From NCBI RefSeq assembly GCF_918741285.1, contig NZ_CAKKNC010000015.1, positions 1 through 64,000 on the forward strand: a DNA stretch of 64,000 nucleotides, given 5' to 3'. This DNA comes from Sphingobium sp. CECT 9361. GTDB taxonomy: Bacteria; Pseudomonadota; Alphaproteobacteria; Sphingomonadales; Sphingomonadaceae. The notes under the pieces are model-generated. The model saw only the letters and a program-made list of their open reading frames with translations, did not search any database and was not told the origin of the DNA. A program made the position numbers and the translations under genes. Below are positions 27,747 through 41,094 of the stretch, piece after piece (position 1 is the stretch's first letter; each line of letters starts with the position of its first letter).

Positions 27747-28544
27747 GTGAAAATCGCGACCTACAATGTGAACGGCATCAACAGCCGCCTTGCCGTGCTG
27801 CTGCGCTGGCTTGAACTAGCCGAGCCGGACGTGGTTTGCCTGCAGGAACTGAAAGCGCCCGATGCCGGGTTCCCCGAGGCCGCCATCCGCGATCTTGGCT
27901 ATGATGTACTCTGGCAAGGACAGCCGCGCTGGAATGGCGTGGCGATCCTCAGCCGGGTCGGGGACATCCACGAAACCCGCCGCGGCCTCCCCGGCGATGC
28001 GGACGACACCCAGAGCCGCTACATCGAGGCGGCGGTCAACGGCGTCCTTATCGCAGGCCTCTACCTTCCCAATGGCAATCCCCGGCCAGGCCCCAAGTTC
28101 GACTACAAGTTGCGCTGGTTCGAGCGCTTGCATGATCATCTGGCAGGCCTCTACGCACTGGATGCGCCCGTCGTCGTCGCCGGCGACTTCAACGTCATGC
28201 CGACCGACCTGGATGTCTACGCGCCCGAGCGCTGGCGCGAGGATGCGCTGTTCGCGCCCGAGGTGCGGCAGGCTTATGCGAGCCTGATCGCACAGGGATG
28301 GACCGACGCCTTGCGCCATCTCCATCCTGGCGAACGGATCTACACCTTCTGGAAATATTGGCGCCAGTCCTTCGAACGGGACGCCGGGCTGCGGATCGAT
28401 CACATCCTGCTCAATCCGCCAGCCGCCGCGCGGCTTGCCGCAGCCGACGTCGACCGTCGCCCGCGTGGCTGGGAAAAGACCAGCGACCATGCGCCGCTAT
28501 GTGTTGAATTGGCCGCCAAGGCCAAACGTCGTGGTAAGAGCTAG
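27747..28544 (+). CDS. xth: Exodeoxyribonuclease III (AP endonuclease)
   Basis: The 265-residue enzyme of the exonuclease III/EEP family cuts at abasic sites in base excision repair. Visible motifs are YNVNGI at the start, QELKA (metal-binding Glu), GVAILSR, GDFNVMPTDLD, the RIDHILL block and the final SDHAPLCVEL catalytic His. Length fits the family. The GTG start is required to keep the conserved MKIATYNVNG opening. It converges on the minus-strand alkB-associated genes, the two stop codons sharing bases 28541-28544. Confidence 0.92.
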   Translation: MKIATYNVNGINSRLAVLLRWLELAEPDVVCLQELKAPDAGFPEAAIRDLGYDVLWQGQPRWNGVAILSRVGDIHETRRGLPGDADDTQSRYIEAAVNGVLIAGLYLPNGNPRPGPKFDYKLRWFERLHDHLAGLYALDAPVVVAGDFNVMPTDLDVYAPERWREDALFAPEVRQAYASLIAQGWTDALRHLHPGERIYTFWKYWRQSFERDAGLRIDHILLNPPAAARLAAADVDRRPRGWEKTSDHAPLCVELAAKAKRRGKS

Positions 28545-28876
28545 TCGTCTTCTTTGGCGACCTTCGCATACCAGTCTGCATAGGGGCCGGTGCGGGCGAG
28601 ATGACGGTTGAAGTCAGGTCCGCCGTCGTCCCACCAGACCGGACCGCGTTCGCCAAGTGCGACCTTGGCGCGATCGACCGCGTCATGGGCCGCCTGTTCC
28701 GCCACGCGGTCATTCGTTCGCTTTGCAACGCCAACGGCACGGCGGGCGTCCATAAGCGCGCCAACGAGGCGTTCGCGAAGCATAGGCTCGAGCGCGGGAT
28801 TGCTTGTCCGCCACAGCCGCCCCCGCACGACGAAATAACGACCGTCGGGGGTCGTGGGATAGTCCTGCCCGCTCAC
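28541..28876 (-). CDS. Conserved hypothetical protein next to alkB
   Basis: The 111-residue cytoplasmic protein opens with DYPTTPDGRYFVVRGRLWR and ends in GPYADWYAKVAKEDD, with an Ala- and Arg-rich helical middle. I recall similar small proteins in other alphaproteobacteria beside repair genes, but no function is known. Its GTG overlaps the alkB stop (GTGA), so it is co-translated as the last gene of the SOS operon. Confidence 0.7.
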   Translation of the reverse strand: MSGQDYPTTPDGRYFVVRGRLWRTSNPALEPMLRERLVGALMDARRAVGVAKRTNDRVAEQAAHDAVDRAKVALGERGPVWWDDGGPDFNRHLARTGPYADWYAKVAKEDD

Positions 28877-29445
28877 AGTCTACGGTTCCGGTCGGAAAGG
28901 CTGCGAAAGGTGATCGACCATCGCGGCTGTTCGATGGGGGCAATGCTATGCTCCCAATGATGCCGCACTTCACCGGACAGGTGATAGATCGAGCGGCGTG
29001 CCAGCTCGGCTTTCGCGCGTTCAAACCCATTGGCGGTCCGGCGTCGCAGCCGCAGGGTTGCTTCGTGTCCCAGCGATATGCCGACGACATGCGCAAAGAC
29101 CGGGCGATCCTTGTGCCATCCGATCCCGGCGCCCGGATCGTATCGGATCAGCAGGGCCTGGACGAGGTCAGCCGGACATAAGCCTGCGACCTGTGCCGCG
29201 CGCGCTCGGACATCGTCGAGCCATTCGGGCATCGGCTCAGTGGGCGCGAACAGGCCTGTCTCGAAATCATAGCGCCAGCCATAGGAACGGGTAAGCCGCT
29301 TGCCGGTCCATCGCTGGAAACGGAAAGCGCTGAGGCTGGTCTCGTCAATGTGGGCGATGAGCGCCGCTTCCTCGGCCGCCGAGAGAAAGGCGTCGTGCAT
29401 CGACAGCCCGGGCACGACAGGCGTTGCGAAGAGATCGAGCATCAT
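28873..29445 (-). CDS. alkB: AlkB-family 2-oxoglutarate/Fe(II) dioxygenase
   Basis: The 190-residue enzyme oxidatively removes alkyl groups from DNA bases. It shows the iron-binding HxD in GWHKDRPVF, the distal His in HHWEHSI and the 2-oxoglutarate Arg in RWSITFRSL; the substrate-loop FRFQRWTGKRLTRSYG is also typical. Length is standard. Start at 29445 (or the next Met codon) overlaps the upstream gene's stop. Position in an operon headed by a LexA box implies DNA damage induction. Confidence 0.9.
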   Translation of the reverse strand: MMLDLFATPVVPGLSMHDAFLSAAEEAALIAHIDETSLSAFRFQRWTGKRLTRSYGWRYDFETGLFAPTEPMPEWLDDVRARAAQVAGLCPADLVQALLIRYDPGAGIGWHKDRPVFAHVVGISLGHEATLRLRRRTANGFERAKAELARRSIYHLSGEVRHHWEHSIAPIEQPRWSITFRSLSDRNRRL

Positions 29446-29831
29446 GTTCCCCGTGGTTTTCCTTGGCGGCCCTGGGTACCGCTCGCGGCCCGCAGCAGCG
29501 TGCAGCGTGCCACGACAGGATCGTAGTCACACCTGCTGGCGCGGCAGGTCAGCGTCTTGCCCATCACGATCCGTTCGAGGCGGCTCTTGGCGTCGATCCC
29601 GCCGGGTGCGTGCAGTTCCCGTGCATAGAGGCCAGCGAGCCGGACTTCGATCCAGCGTGTCGGCCGACCAGCGGGGCTGACGCACAGGCCGTCGCTATCC
29701 CCGACATAGCCCGCCGGACCCGAGAAAGCGCAGCCCATAAACGGCAGCACAGCTTCACACGGATCGGCAAGTGCCGGTGAGGCCCGGGCGCCTGCGGCAC
29801 AGGTGGCGATGATGGCGATAGTGCCTTTCAT
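29442..29831 (-). CDS. Exported SNase-like small protein
   Basis: The 129-residue protein has a signal peptide (MKGTIAIIATCAAGARASPALA) and a segment reminiscent of thermonuclease/SNase folds (WIEVRLAGLYARELH, LERIVMGKTLTC, then a paired-Cys region RASRCDYDPVVARCTLL). The full catalytic Arg/Glu set of SNase is not evident, so it may be an inactive relative. ATG overlaps with alkB (ATGA). The 29-base gap to the preceding gene suggests it is still co-transcribed with dnaE2. Confidence 0.6.
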   Translation of the reverse strand: MKGTIAIIATCAAGARASPALADPCEAVLPFMGCAFSGPAGYVGDSDGLCVSPAGRPTRWIEVRLAGLYARELHAPGGIDAKSRLERIVMGKTLTCRASRCDYDPVVARCTLLRAASGTQGRQGKPRGT

Positions 29832-29860
29832 GGTGCTGGGGATATAGGAAGCGTGTCTTC

Positions 29861-30133
29861 TCATTTCACAGTAGCGCCCCTGCTGCGGACCTGCCGGACG
29901 ATGCCGTTATAGGCGGCGTGAAGTCCCTGGCTTCGACCGATGTCGTGATCCGATCCGGCCGCTTCCCAAAAGCAGACCAGCCAGTCGTCGGCGACCCAAG
30001 GCCGCAGGTTCCAGAGCGCCAGGGCGACACCGCGCGACTGCGTCTGTCCCCGTGCCGCGGTCGCTTCGCGAAGGACGTTGAGGGCGCGGCTGATCGTGCC
30101 CGCCGTGCGTGGGTCGGTATTAATGGAAGTCAT
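29861..30133 (-). CDS. Small hypothetical protein following dnaE2
   Basis: The 90-residue protein begins [18 protein letters not shown] and contains a Trp-rich centre ([17 protein letters not shown]). No family is recognised. Its ATG lies 14 bases inside the dnaE2 end, so it is translated from the mutasome mRNA. Start chosen because longer versions have low-complexity, Ala/Arg-rich extensions typical of a shadow of dnaE2. Confidence 0.6.
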   Translation of the reverse strand: MTSINTDPRTAGTISRALNVLREATAARGQTQSRGVALALWNLRPWVADDWLVCFWEAAGSDHDIGRSQGLHAAYNGIVRQVRSRGATVK

Positions 30134-33100
30134 GGCTGCGGATGCGGAGAATCTCTTCCTGCTCCTGGATGTTACCGAATGGCGGCGACACGCCTGTGCG
30201 GGCCTTGGGGAATGTGGGGTCGCGCGGGTCGGGACCGCCGCCGCTGGTTGCGCCATCGCCATGCCCTGGCATCACCTTGAAATGTCGTCCGGCGATCGAC
30301 CGCAGCATTGGATCGTGGTCGGTGATGCGATCGCAGATGACATGGATGACTTCCCCTTCTTTCTGAAGCCGCCCACGCATCGCGATCATCGAGGCGGACA
30401 TGACCTGACGGCGATAGATTTCGAAGCGATCTGGCCAGAGAATTCCTTGTGCGACACCGGTCTCGTCCTCGATCGTCACGAACAGCACGCCCTTGGCCGA
30501 ACCGGGGCGCTGGCGCACGAGAATGACGCCAGCGACCTCGACATTGCGGCCGTCCCGGATCGAGGCGAGATCGGCGCATGTGACCATGCGCATGGCGTCC
30601 AGTTCGGCCCTAAGGAACTGGAGCGGATGCCCGCGCAGCGAAAGGCCGATCGATCGATAGTCCTCGACAACTTCGCGGCCCTGGGTCATCGCCCTGAGCG
30701 AGACTGTCGGCTCCATGCCCTCGGGCGAAAAACCGCCCTCCCGTGCATCGGCGGCAGCAAAAAGTGGCAGCGGTGCCTCGCTGAGGCCCTTCACCTTCCA
30801 CAGTCCCTGGCGGCGATTCTCGGCGAAGCAGTGGAAGGCGTCGGCCTCCGCCAGCTTTTCTATCGCGGCGCGCGGCGTGCCAGCGCGGCGCCAGACGTCC
30901 TCGAAATTGTCATAAGGGGCTGGGCCACGGGCGCCGACGATCGCCGCGCCATGGCCGTTGGCAAGCCCGAGAATCTGCCCAAGGCCAAGGCGCACGGCCA
31001 TGTATTGCCCGTCGGCCGGTTCGAGCGTGCAGTCCCAATGGCTGTGGTTGACGCAGACAGGCCGCACTTCGACGCCATGCTTGCGGGCATCGGCAACGAT
31101 CTGCGCTGGCGCATAGAAGCCCATGGGCTGCGCGTTGAGCAAAGCAGCGCAAAAGACGTCGGGGTGATGATGCTTCATCCAGCAGGACGCATAAGCGATC
31201 TTGGCGAACGACGCTGCGTGGCTCTCGGGAAAACCGTAGGAGCCGAACCCCTCGATCTGCTTGAACGTCCTCTCGGCAAAATCCTTGGGATAGCCGCGCT
31301 CGATCATGCCTCCCACCAATTTATCGTAGAAATGGCTGACTCCCCCTGTAAGCTTGAACGTCGCCATAGCCCGGCGAAGCTGGTCCGCTTCCGCTGGCGT
31401 GAACCCGGCGCCGACGATCGCAACCTTCATCGCCTGTTCCTGGAAAAGTGGCACGCCCAGTGTCTTTTCGAGCACCGCGCGCAGTTCGGGGCGGGGATAT
31501 TCCGGTTTCTCCTTGCCCTCCCGGCGTCGCAGATAAGGGTGGACCATGTCGCCCTGGATGGGGCCCGGCCGCACGATCGCCACCTCGATCACGAGATCGT
31601 AGAATTCGCGCGGTTTCATGCGCGGGAGCATCGACATCTGCGCGCGGCTTTCGATCTGGAACACGCCAAGCGTGTCGGCTTTCTGGATCATCGCATAGAC
31701 GGCCGGATCGTCGTCCTGCAGGTCGGCCATGCCGACCGTGATGCCCTTTTCTTGCTCGAGGAGAGTGAAGGCGCGATTCATGCAGCCGAGCATGCCAAGG
31801 CCCAGAATGTCCACCTTCATGAACTTGAGCGCATCGATATCGTCCTTGTCCCACTCGATGATCTGCCGGTCCTCCATCCGGGCCGGTTCGATCGGCACGA
31901 GATCGTCGAGCCGGTCCTGGGTCAGCACGAAGCCGCCGGGATGTTGCGAGAGGTGGCGCGGTGTGCCGATCAACTGGCGTGCCAGCTCCAGCGTCAGCTT
32001 GAGCCGATGATCGTCGGCGTTGAGGTTGAGGCTTTCGACCTGTTCCTGCGGGATACCATCCATGCTCCAACCCCAGACGAGGCCCGTCAACATCTTTGTC
32101 AGGTCTCGCGGCAGTCCTAGCGCCTTGCCGACCTCAGCCACCGCGCCCCGGGTGCGATAGCGCGTGACGACGGCCGTCAGCGCCGAGCGGTGACGGCCAT
32201 AAGTCTGGTAGATCCACTGGATGATTTCTTCGCGCCGCTCATGCTCGAAGTCGACGTCGATGTCGGGCGGTTCCTTGCGCTCGCCCGACACGAACCGCTC
32301 GAAGAGCAGCTCATGCTGGATCGGGTCGATCGAAGTGATGCCGAGCAGGAAGCAGACGCAGCTATTCGCAGCGGACCCGCGCCCCTGGCACAGGATGCCG
32401 CGCCTTCGGCTTTCGGCAACGATGCTGTTCACGGTCAGGAAGTAGGGCGCATAGCCAAGCCGGGCGATGAGCCTAAGCTCATGGTCGATCTGGTCGCGAT
32501 AGCGCTGCGGGACGCCGTCTGGAAAACGCTCCGACGCGGCCTTTTCGGTGAGGCAGGAAAGCGCCTCCTGCGCCGTGCGGCCCTCCATCACCTGCTCATA
32601 GGGATATTGGTACTCGATCTCGCCGAGGTCGAAGCGACAGATGCCAGCGATATCGGCGCTGGCCTGGATCGCATCGGGGAAGGCCGCGAACCGACGCTCC
32701 ATCTCCTGGGGTGACTTGAGGTTCCGGTCCATGAACCGCTCGCGCCGAAAGCCCAGTTCCTCGACCTGGCACTTCTCGCGGATCGCGCTCATGACATCCT
32801 GTAACGGGCGGCGTTCGGGCGTGTGATAGAGCACATCGCCGGTCGCGACCGCACGCAGGCCTGACGTGCGGATCATATCGTCCAGCAAATGCAGTCGGGC
32901 GACATCGTCGGGCCGCCGCCGGAACGACAGGGCCGCATAGCCCCGCATACCTAAAACCCGACGCATGTCATCGAGCTGCGCTGCGGTGACGGCATCGGGC
33001 CTGTCGGGCAGAAGGATGCCGATCATGCCCTCGGCGTGGGCGGCTATGTCTGCAAGATCAAGAAGGCACAAGCCCTTGCCGCCGCGCGCTTTGCCGATCG

Positions 33101-33392
33101 ACAGCAATCGGGTCAGTTGCGACCAGGCCGCGCGGTTGGTCGGATAAGCCAGGAGCGCATGACCCTCGCGCGTGTCGATACGGGCGCCCGGTATCATCCG
33201 GCAGCCGGTGGTTTTCTGGCCATCCCAACCCCGCACGACGCCCGCGACCGAACCCCGGTCCACCAGGCCCAGCGCGCGATGGCCGAGCAATGCGCCGGCG
33301 GCGAACAATTCCTCGGGCGACGATGCACCGCGCAGGAACGAGAAATGGCTGGTGACCTGGAGTTCGACGTAACGCGTTTGAGGGTTGCCCAT
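30120..33392 (-). CDS. dnaE2: Error-prone DNA polymerase III alpha subunit DnaE2 (ImuC)
   Basis: The 1090-residue polymerase is the catalytic part of the ImuA-ImuB-DnaE2 mutasome that bypasses lesions during the SOS response. The N-terminal PHP domain opens with [19 protein letters not shown]; the polymerase Asp cluster PDIDVDF lies near residues 376-382; [20 protein letters not shown] and [20 protein letters not shown] are family landmarks; the tail carries an OB fold ([18 protein letters not shown]). Start overlaps the imuB stop (TGATG at 33390-33394); longer upstream frames are out of family. Confidence 0.95.
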   Translation of the reverse strand: MGNPQTRYVELQVTSHFSFLRGASSPEELFAAGALLGHRALGLVDRGSVAGVVRGWDGQKTTGCRMIPGARIDTREGHALLAYPTNRAAWSQLTRLLSIGKARGGKGLCLLDLADIAAHAEGMIGILLPDRPDAVTAAQLDDMRRVLGMRGYAALSFRRRPDDVARLHLLDDMIRTSGLRAVATGDVLYHTPERRPLQDVMSAIREKCQVEELGFRRERFMDRNLKSPQEMERRFAAFPDAIQASADIAGICRFDLGEIEYQYPYEQVMEGRTAQEALSCLTEKAASERFPDGVPQRYRDQIDHELRLIARLGYAPYFLTVNSIVAESRRRGILCQGRGSAANSCVCFLLGITSIDPIQHELLFERFVSGERKEPPDIDVDFEHERREEIIQWIYQTYGRHRSALTAVVTRYRTRGAVAEVGKALGLPRDLTKMLTGLVWGWSMDGIPQEQVESLNLNADDHRLKLTLELARQLIGTPRHLSQHPGGFVLTQDRLDDLVPIEPARMEDRQIIEWDKDDIDALKFMKVDILGLGMLGCMNRAFTLLEQEKGITVGMADLQDDDPAVYAMIQKADTLGVFQIESRAQMSMLPRMKPREFYDLVIEVAIVRPGPIQGDMVHPYLRRREGKEKPEYPRPELRAVLEKTLGVPLFQEQAMKVAIVGAGFTPAEADQLRRAMATFKLTGGVSHFYDKLVGGMIERGYPKDFAERTFKQIEGFGSYGFPESHAASFAKIAYASCWMKHHHPDVFCAALLNAQPMGFYAPAQIVADARKHGVEVRPVCVNHSHWDCTLEPADGQYMAVRLGLGQILGLANGHGAAIVGARGPAPYDNFEDVWRRAGTPRAAIEKLAEADAFHCFAENRRQGLWKVKGLSEAPLPLFAAADAREGGFSPEGMEPTVSLRAMTQGREVVEDYRSIGLSLRGHPLQFLRAELDAMRMVTCADLASIRDGRNVEVAGVILVRQRPGSAKGVLFVTIEDETGVAQGILWPDRFEIYRRQVMSASMIAMRGRLQKEGEVIHVICDRITDHDPMLRSIAGRHFKVMPGHGDGATSGGGPDPRDPTFPKARTGVSPPFGNIQEQEEILRIRSHDFH

Positions 33393-35209
33393 CAGCCGAA
33401 GACCCCGTGCATATACCAGCTCAGATCGCCGGTCGGGCCATCGATGCCATCGCCGCGACGGAACAGCCAGAAGCGCGCGCCGCCCTCGGCCTCGACCCGG
33501 AAATAGTCGCGGACAGCCCAAAGCTCCCCAGGCCGGCGCCACCACTCGCCATGTATGCGTTCCGGTCCATCACCCGCGATTACGCGATAATCCTGCCGCC
33601 GCCATGTGAACCGGCGCGGCGGATGATCAGGCAGCAATGCGATGACATTGCGCAATATCTCGGGACGGGGCAGCAGGCGTGTGGGTCGCTTCCATATCGG
33701 CCAGCCTTGCGGCTCGGTAAGTGGCCCGACCCGCTTGACAGCGCGTTCGGGCACGTCGCTTTCCTGGCTCGCGAGGCGGAACAGTGCAGACGCCCCGGAC
33801 CGGCCGATAAGCTGATCGACCAGAAGCGTGAGGTCCGGCGATTGTGTACCATCCTCCAGCAACCCTGCCACCGCACTGGCGCCGAGCGGCTCGCTATGCG
33901 GCACCGCCAGGTGCATGGCTTCGATACCCAGGCCTGGCTCGATTTCGGCAAGCTTCAGCGCGAACATGCGCTTGAGATGCTTTGCGTCCCGCGTCGCCTG
34001 GGAGGCGCCAACCCCGATATGCTGGACCGCGCTATCGACCCGGTCGAGCGCCAGAGTGATCTTGCGTACGCCCAGCCCGCGCAGGCGCAGCACTGGCACG
34101 AGATCGTCGACGAGGTCGGATATGACCTGGGTGATGCTTTCGGGCGTGCCGATCGGTTCGAGCAGTCGGCGCGTCACCCTGGGGTGTTCGAACGCTATGA
34201 CCGGTATGATTGGCTCGGCGACCATGCCGCGGGCCTGGTCGAGCCGCTCGACGGTCGCAAGGCCCAGCCGACGCGCCAGCGGCCCGCGTGGCATCGAGTA
34301 GAGATCGCCGATATTTTCGAGCCCGAACCGCGCTGCCGACAGCAGCGCACCCGGCGCAAGCCGCAATGCCGCCAAGGGCAGGGGCCCGAGCGCCTCTGCT
34401 TCATGGCCCGGCGGCAGCAGGATGATCGGTGCACCGCCATGGCGCGCCAATGCATGGGCTGCCCCAAGCGTGCCAGCGATCGCGATCTGGGCACTGAATC
34501 CCAGGCGTTTGAGGAAGCCAAGCAACCGGCGGCAGAAGCGTGCCTCGCCGCCGAACAGGTGCGTCGTGCCGGTAAGGTCGAACCACAGGCCGTCCGGTCC
34601 CGAAACGGCAGCCATGGGGGTCCATTTGCGGACAGCATGCAGTGCGAGACGGTCAAGCCAGGCACGATCGGCTTCGGGCTCGGCGTCCAGGACCTCCAGG
34701 CCAGAAACCAGCGCGCGAGCGTGGGCAGCAGCCATTCCAGGGTGCAGGCCTAACTCCAGAGCCTGAAGGCAGGCGGCGGTCACGACGTCTTTCTGTCCAG
34801 TGCGGGCGATCAGGATCGTGGGCGTGCCCCAAAGATTTGACCACGTCAGCAGTGCCGGTGCCTTCGATGGGCTCGATGCGCCATCATTGCCACGCAGCGT
34901 GCGGAAGGGCGGGTCGGCAGCTTCGCTGCGTCGGCCCATCTCGCGCATTGTCGGGCGCTGATGTGCCGCAAGCCGGTCGATGTCCGCCGCATTCGGCTTC
35001 GCGACGATCGCCTTGTCCCGCGCCCATCGCGCGCCCGGGCGCCAGCCTCCGCCGCGGGGAACTGAGCAAGCGCCAGCATTGTCGTCGACCGGAGGCGCGA
35101 GCGCTGCGGCGATGAGCCGCAGCGCGTCAGGCGGCCTGCGTGACCGCTCTTCCGCGCGCAGCCGCTCGATCGGGAGCTGCGGCAGGAAGAGCGAGGCGAC
35201 CCTGTTCAT
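33392..35209 (-). CDS. imuB: ImuB, Y-family-like mutasome hub protein
   Basis: The 605-residue protein starts [18 protein letters not shown], as ImuB proteins do, and contains the Y-family palm and finger region plus a long C-terminal part ending in [19 protein letters not shown]. ImuB is known to lack the catalytic acidic residues of true Y-family polymerases and to bind the beta clamp and DnaE2. The start was placed at 35209 because earlier codons lie inside imuA in another frame. imuA and imuB overlap by 83 bases. Confidence 0.92.
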   Translation of the reverse strand: MNRVASLFLPQLPIERLRAEERSRRPPDALRLIAAALAPPVDDNAGACSVPRGGGWRPGARWARDKAIVAKPNAADIDRLAAHQRPTMREMGRRSEAADPPFRTLRGNDGASSPSKAPALLTWSNLWGTPTILIARTGQKDVVTAACLQALELGLHPGMAAAHARALVSGLEVLDAEPEADRAWLDRLALHAVRKWTPMAAVSGPDGLWFDLTGTTHLFGGEARFCRRLLGFLKRLGFSAQIAIAGTLGAAHALARHGGAPIILLPPGHEAEALGPLPLAALRLAPGALLSAARFGLENIGDLYSMPRGPLARRLGLATVERLDQARGMVAEPIIPVIAFEHPRVTRRLLEPIGTPESITQVISDLVDDLVPVLRLRGLGVRKITLALDRVDSAVQHIGVGASQATRDAKHLKRMFALKLAEIEPGLGIEAMHLAVPHSEPLGASAVAGLLEDGTQSPDLTLLVDQLIGRSGASALFRLASQESDVPERAVKRVGPLTEPQGWPIWKRPTRLLPRPEILRNVIALLPDHPPRRFTWRRQDYRVIAGDGPERIHGEWWRRPGELWAVRDYFRVEAEGGARFWLFRRGDGIDGPTGDLSWYMHGVFG

Positions 35210-35903
35210 CGCAGGCCTCCAGTTCGAGAGAAAAGGGATTACCGGCACGCTGGCGGGCCAATTCGACTGACCAGCGGGACCGGCCAAGACCGGGGAAAGG
35301 CAATCGCGCAGACTCGACACAGCCGATCCGCCACCGCGTCATCGCTGCCGACACTGTGCGCAAGGGACAGCGCTCGCGAGTGCGATGGCGGCGAAAGAGC
35401 AATATGGGTGTTCGTCCGTCCGATGCCGCAAGCTGGAGCCGTCGGGTAGCGGTCATGTCCGCCGCCTTTACCTCAGCGATCACGCAGGCGAGCGAGCCGT
35501 CTCGCAGGCCATCTTCGGCCATCGCCAGCACCTGCGTGTCCTTGCTGCCCTGTGCATACAGGATGCGATCGGGGCAAAGCCCGACCTGCTCCAGTCCCGG
35601 CGCGTAAAGGTCGAACTGTGAGAGTGCCCAGAGCACTGTATCGCCGCGCTTGCTCGCAAATCTGGCAGCTATGCCAGCTGCAAATAGCGTCGCGGCTGCA
35701 TCGTCATTGAGACTAGCAGTTGCCGCCGCGATTTCGTGCAGCCCCGCGCTTGCAAGACCGCGATCGGCAAGCCGATCGTCCACCGCTTCGATGCCGAACG
35801 CCAAGGCTGGCCCGCGCGTCTCGTTGGCGCTCGAAAGCGCGGCGCGTAGCGACGCGATTTGTTCGGCCGAGGTCCGATCGGGCAAGGATAGAGAGGAGGG
35901 CAT
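35127..35903 (-). CDS. imuA: ImuA, RecA-like mutasome accessory protein
   Basis: The 258-residue RecA-fold protein is the first gene of the SOS mutasome operon. It shows GIEAVDDRLADRGLASAGLHEI at the start, the ATPase core region (AATLFAAGIAARFASKRGDTVLW) and the FRRHRTRERCPL block seen in ImuA proteins. As in many alphaproteobacterial ImuA proteins the P-loop is degenerate. The ATG at 35903 is 21 bases from the LexA box, which fits a short leader. Confidence 0.9.
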   Translation of the reverse strand: MPSSLSLPDRTSAEQIASLRAALSSANETRGPALAFGIEAVDDRLADRGLASAGLHEIAAATASLNDDAAATLFAAGIAARFASKRGDTVLWALSQFDLYAPGLEQVGLCPDRILYAQGSKDTQVLAMAEDGLRDGSLACVIAEVKAADMTATRRLQLAASDGRTPILLFRRHRTRERCPLRTVSAAMTRWRIGCVESARLPFPGLGRSRWSVELARQRAGNPFSLELEACDEQGRLALPAAAPDRAAARGRAVTQAA

Positions 35904-35924
35904 AGGCTAGGATACGACTCATAT

Positions 35925-35939
35925 GTTCCCTTTATGTTC
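35925..35939 (-). promoter_or_regulatory. LexA (SOS) box of the imuA operon
   Basis: On the minus strand this reads GAAC, seven bases (ATAAAGG), GAAC, which is the exact alphaproteobacterial LexA consensus GAAC-N7-GAAC. It ends 22 bases before the imuA start codon. It predicts LexA repression and DNA damage induction of the entire imuA-to-orf111 operon. Confidence 0.88.
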
Positions 35940-36443
35940 CTATGAGTCCGGTCTGCCGTCAAGTCGGTTGCGGTGAGCGGGGGGGCAAGACCATGGGATC
36001 GCCGCTATCTGGGTCATTCTGCAAGACGCGGGAGGATATGACCAACATAGCAGCACGCCAACAGCCGCAGGCCTGGCTAGCTTGCTATCAGCACAGGCGG
36101 CGCTTACGCGGCAAAGGCAATTCACGAAGACCGCAGTCCTGCAATGACGCATGTCCCAGTGTAAGAGCGGATGCAACGGACATGGCGGCGCTTGTATCTA
36201 CCGGCAATGAGCGGCAGGCGCGGTTCGAGCCGGTGCCGGCGCTCCGCAGCAGCTTGTCCTCGGCCGGTTGTAGCAGTCTATTATCCCGCCGCTATCGACG
36301 AGATGACCATTCGTATCGGTCCCGCTTGATCTTTGGTCCTTATGAAACGTGCCAACCATATTTGGACAGGTAAATTCGATACCCCCCCCTTGGGCGGCGA
36401 TGGCATGTCCAGGCGATCGCATGCCGAGGGCGGCAGGCCCCCT
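35940..36443. other. Intergenic stretch without recognisable genes
   Basis: About 500 bases between the imuA promoter and the next gene's end. Open frames on both strands are short and composition-driven; I see nothing I can name. Confidence 0.4.
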
Positions 36444-36803
36444 TCACTGATGGTGCAGCGTCTTCTCGAACCCTGCATTTGCCTTCGTCATCTTGGCGAG
36501 CTTCCTGAGATGGGTGCGAACATGCCGTTCGAACCGGGCATCGTCATGGATGCCTGTCACAGGATATTCCTCCTGGCTGATGAGTTCCTTGACGCGCTTG
36601 GCGAACAGGACTTGTACATTCGTGCAATCGGCATTCTTCAGCGCGCGGCAGACCCATTCCTCTGCGGCGGCCTTGTCATAATCGTCGCGCGCTTCGTAGC
36701 CACGCCGGTCCGCTGCAGCCTGATCCAGCCTTGAGGCTTCACACCGGCGCTCAAGCCATTTGCGGACCTGTGCTCCATCCCATGGCGTCGATGCTTCGGT
36801 CAT
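36444..36803 (-). CDS. Hypothetical charged helical protein
   Basis: The 119-residue protein is highly charged and probably all-helical (WDGAQVRKWLERRCEASRL, then AKRVKELISQEEYPVTGIHDDARFERHVRTHLRKLAKM). No family is recognised. The start at MTEASTPWDG is preferred because the upstream extension is low in codon bias and not conserved-looking. It is divergent from the HNH-like gene, sharing a short promoter region of about 130 bases. Confidence 0.55.
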   Translation of the reverse strand: MTEASTPWDGAQVRKWLERRCEASRLDQAAADRRGYEARDDYDKAAAEEWVCRALKNADCTNVQVLFAKRVKELISQEEYPVTGIHDDARFERHVRTHLRKLAKMTKANAGFEKTLHHQ

Positions 36804-36935
36804 TTCTTTATCTTGTCCCCATTTGCTCCGGCGACCGCCGGTTTTCGACAAGGGGTCGATGAATGCGCTTGCCAATATGATGCGGAAGGTCGCATCGCGC
36901 TGGCTGAACCGTCATCAAGGCCCTTAAATCGAACC

Positions 36936-37274
36936 ATGGCACGCAAGCATTCGAAATACGATCCCGGCGATCATCCCTCGCAGGAAGACGACGCTCCAGA
37001 AGCGGTGGTGACCTGCTGGCTATGCAGCCGCCCGACCGGCAAGACCATCGTTTGGCATCACCCCATACCCAAGAGTCGTGGCGGTCGCGATGTCGTGCCG
37101 ATGCACGCTATCTGCCAGCAGACGCTGATAGCCAATTTCACCAATTCTGAACTGCAGCGCCACGGAATGGAGGTGGCGGGCATCCTGGAAAATGCGAATG
37201 TTCGCAAATTCGTCGACTGGGTAGCAAAGAAGGATCCGGACTTCACGGCCACCATCGCAAAGAAGCAACGCTGA
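36936..37274 (+). CDS. HNH-endonuclease-like small protein
   Basis: The 112-residue protein has a CWLCSRP zinc-knuckle-like pair followed by VWHHPIPKSRGGRDVVPMHAIC, which matches the HNH fold (His-His, then a central Asn-like position, then the final His). HNH proteins of this size cut or nick DNA or are relatives of restriction and phage enzymes. Start at MARKHSKYD chosen for an acidic, basic-led N-terminus without the upstream random sequence. No methylase or phage genes lie nearby. Confidence 0.7.
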   Translation: MARKHSKYDPGDHPSQEDDAPEAVVTCWLCSRPTGKTIVWHHPIPKSRGGRDVVPMHAICQQTLIANFTNSELQRHGMEVAGILENANVRKFVDWVAKKDPDFTATIAKKQR

Positions 37275-37475
37275 TTGCGCAGGTATAAGGGGCCTCAAGC
37301 GGTTACAGGTCCGGAAACCCAATAATCTTCGCGTCGCCAACCTAAACCCGGCGGCAGGGCGGATGACGGATGCCGATTGGCCCTAGCAGCTATCTCGTAG
37401 GTCGGGTCGGCGATGTGCTTTCGCACTGACGGTGCTTTACCAGATCAATCCCGAGATGCGTCTTATAAACCACCG

Positions 37476-41066
<3,591 letters not shown>

Positions 41067-41094
41067 GTCGTTTTACCTCGGTTACACAAGGGCG

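Noticed and set aside
30078..32120. 680-residue plus-strand open frame
   Set aside because: It lies entirely opposite dnaE2, has no domain, and is a composition shadow of a GC-rich gene.
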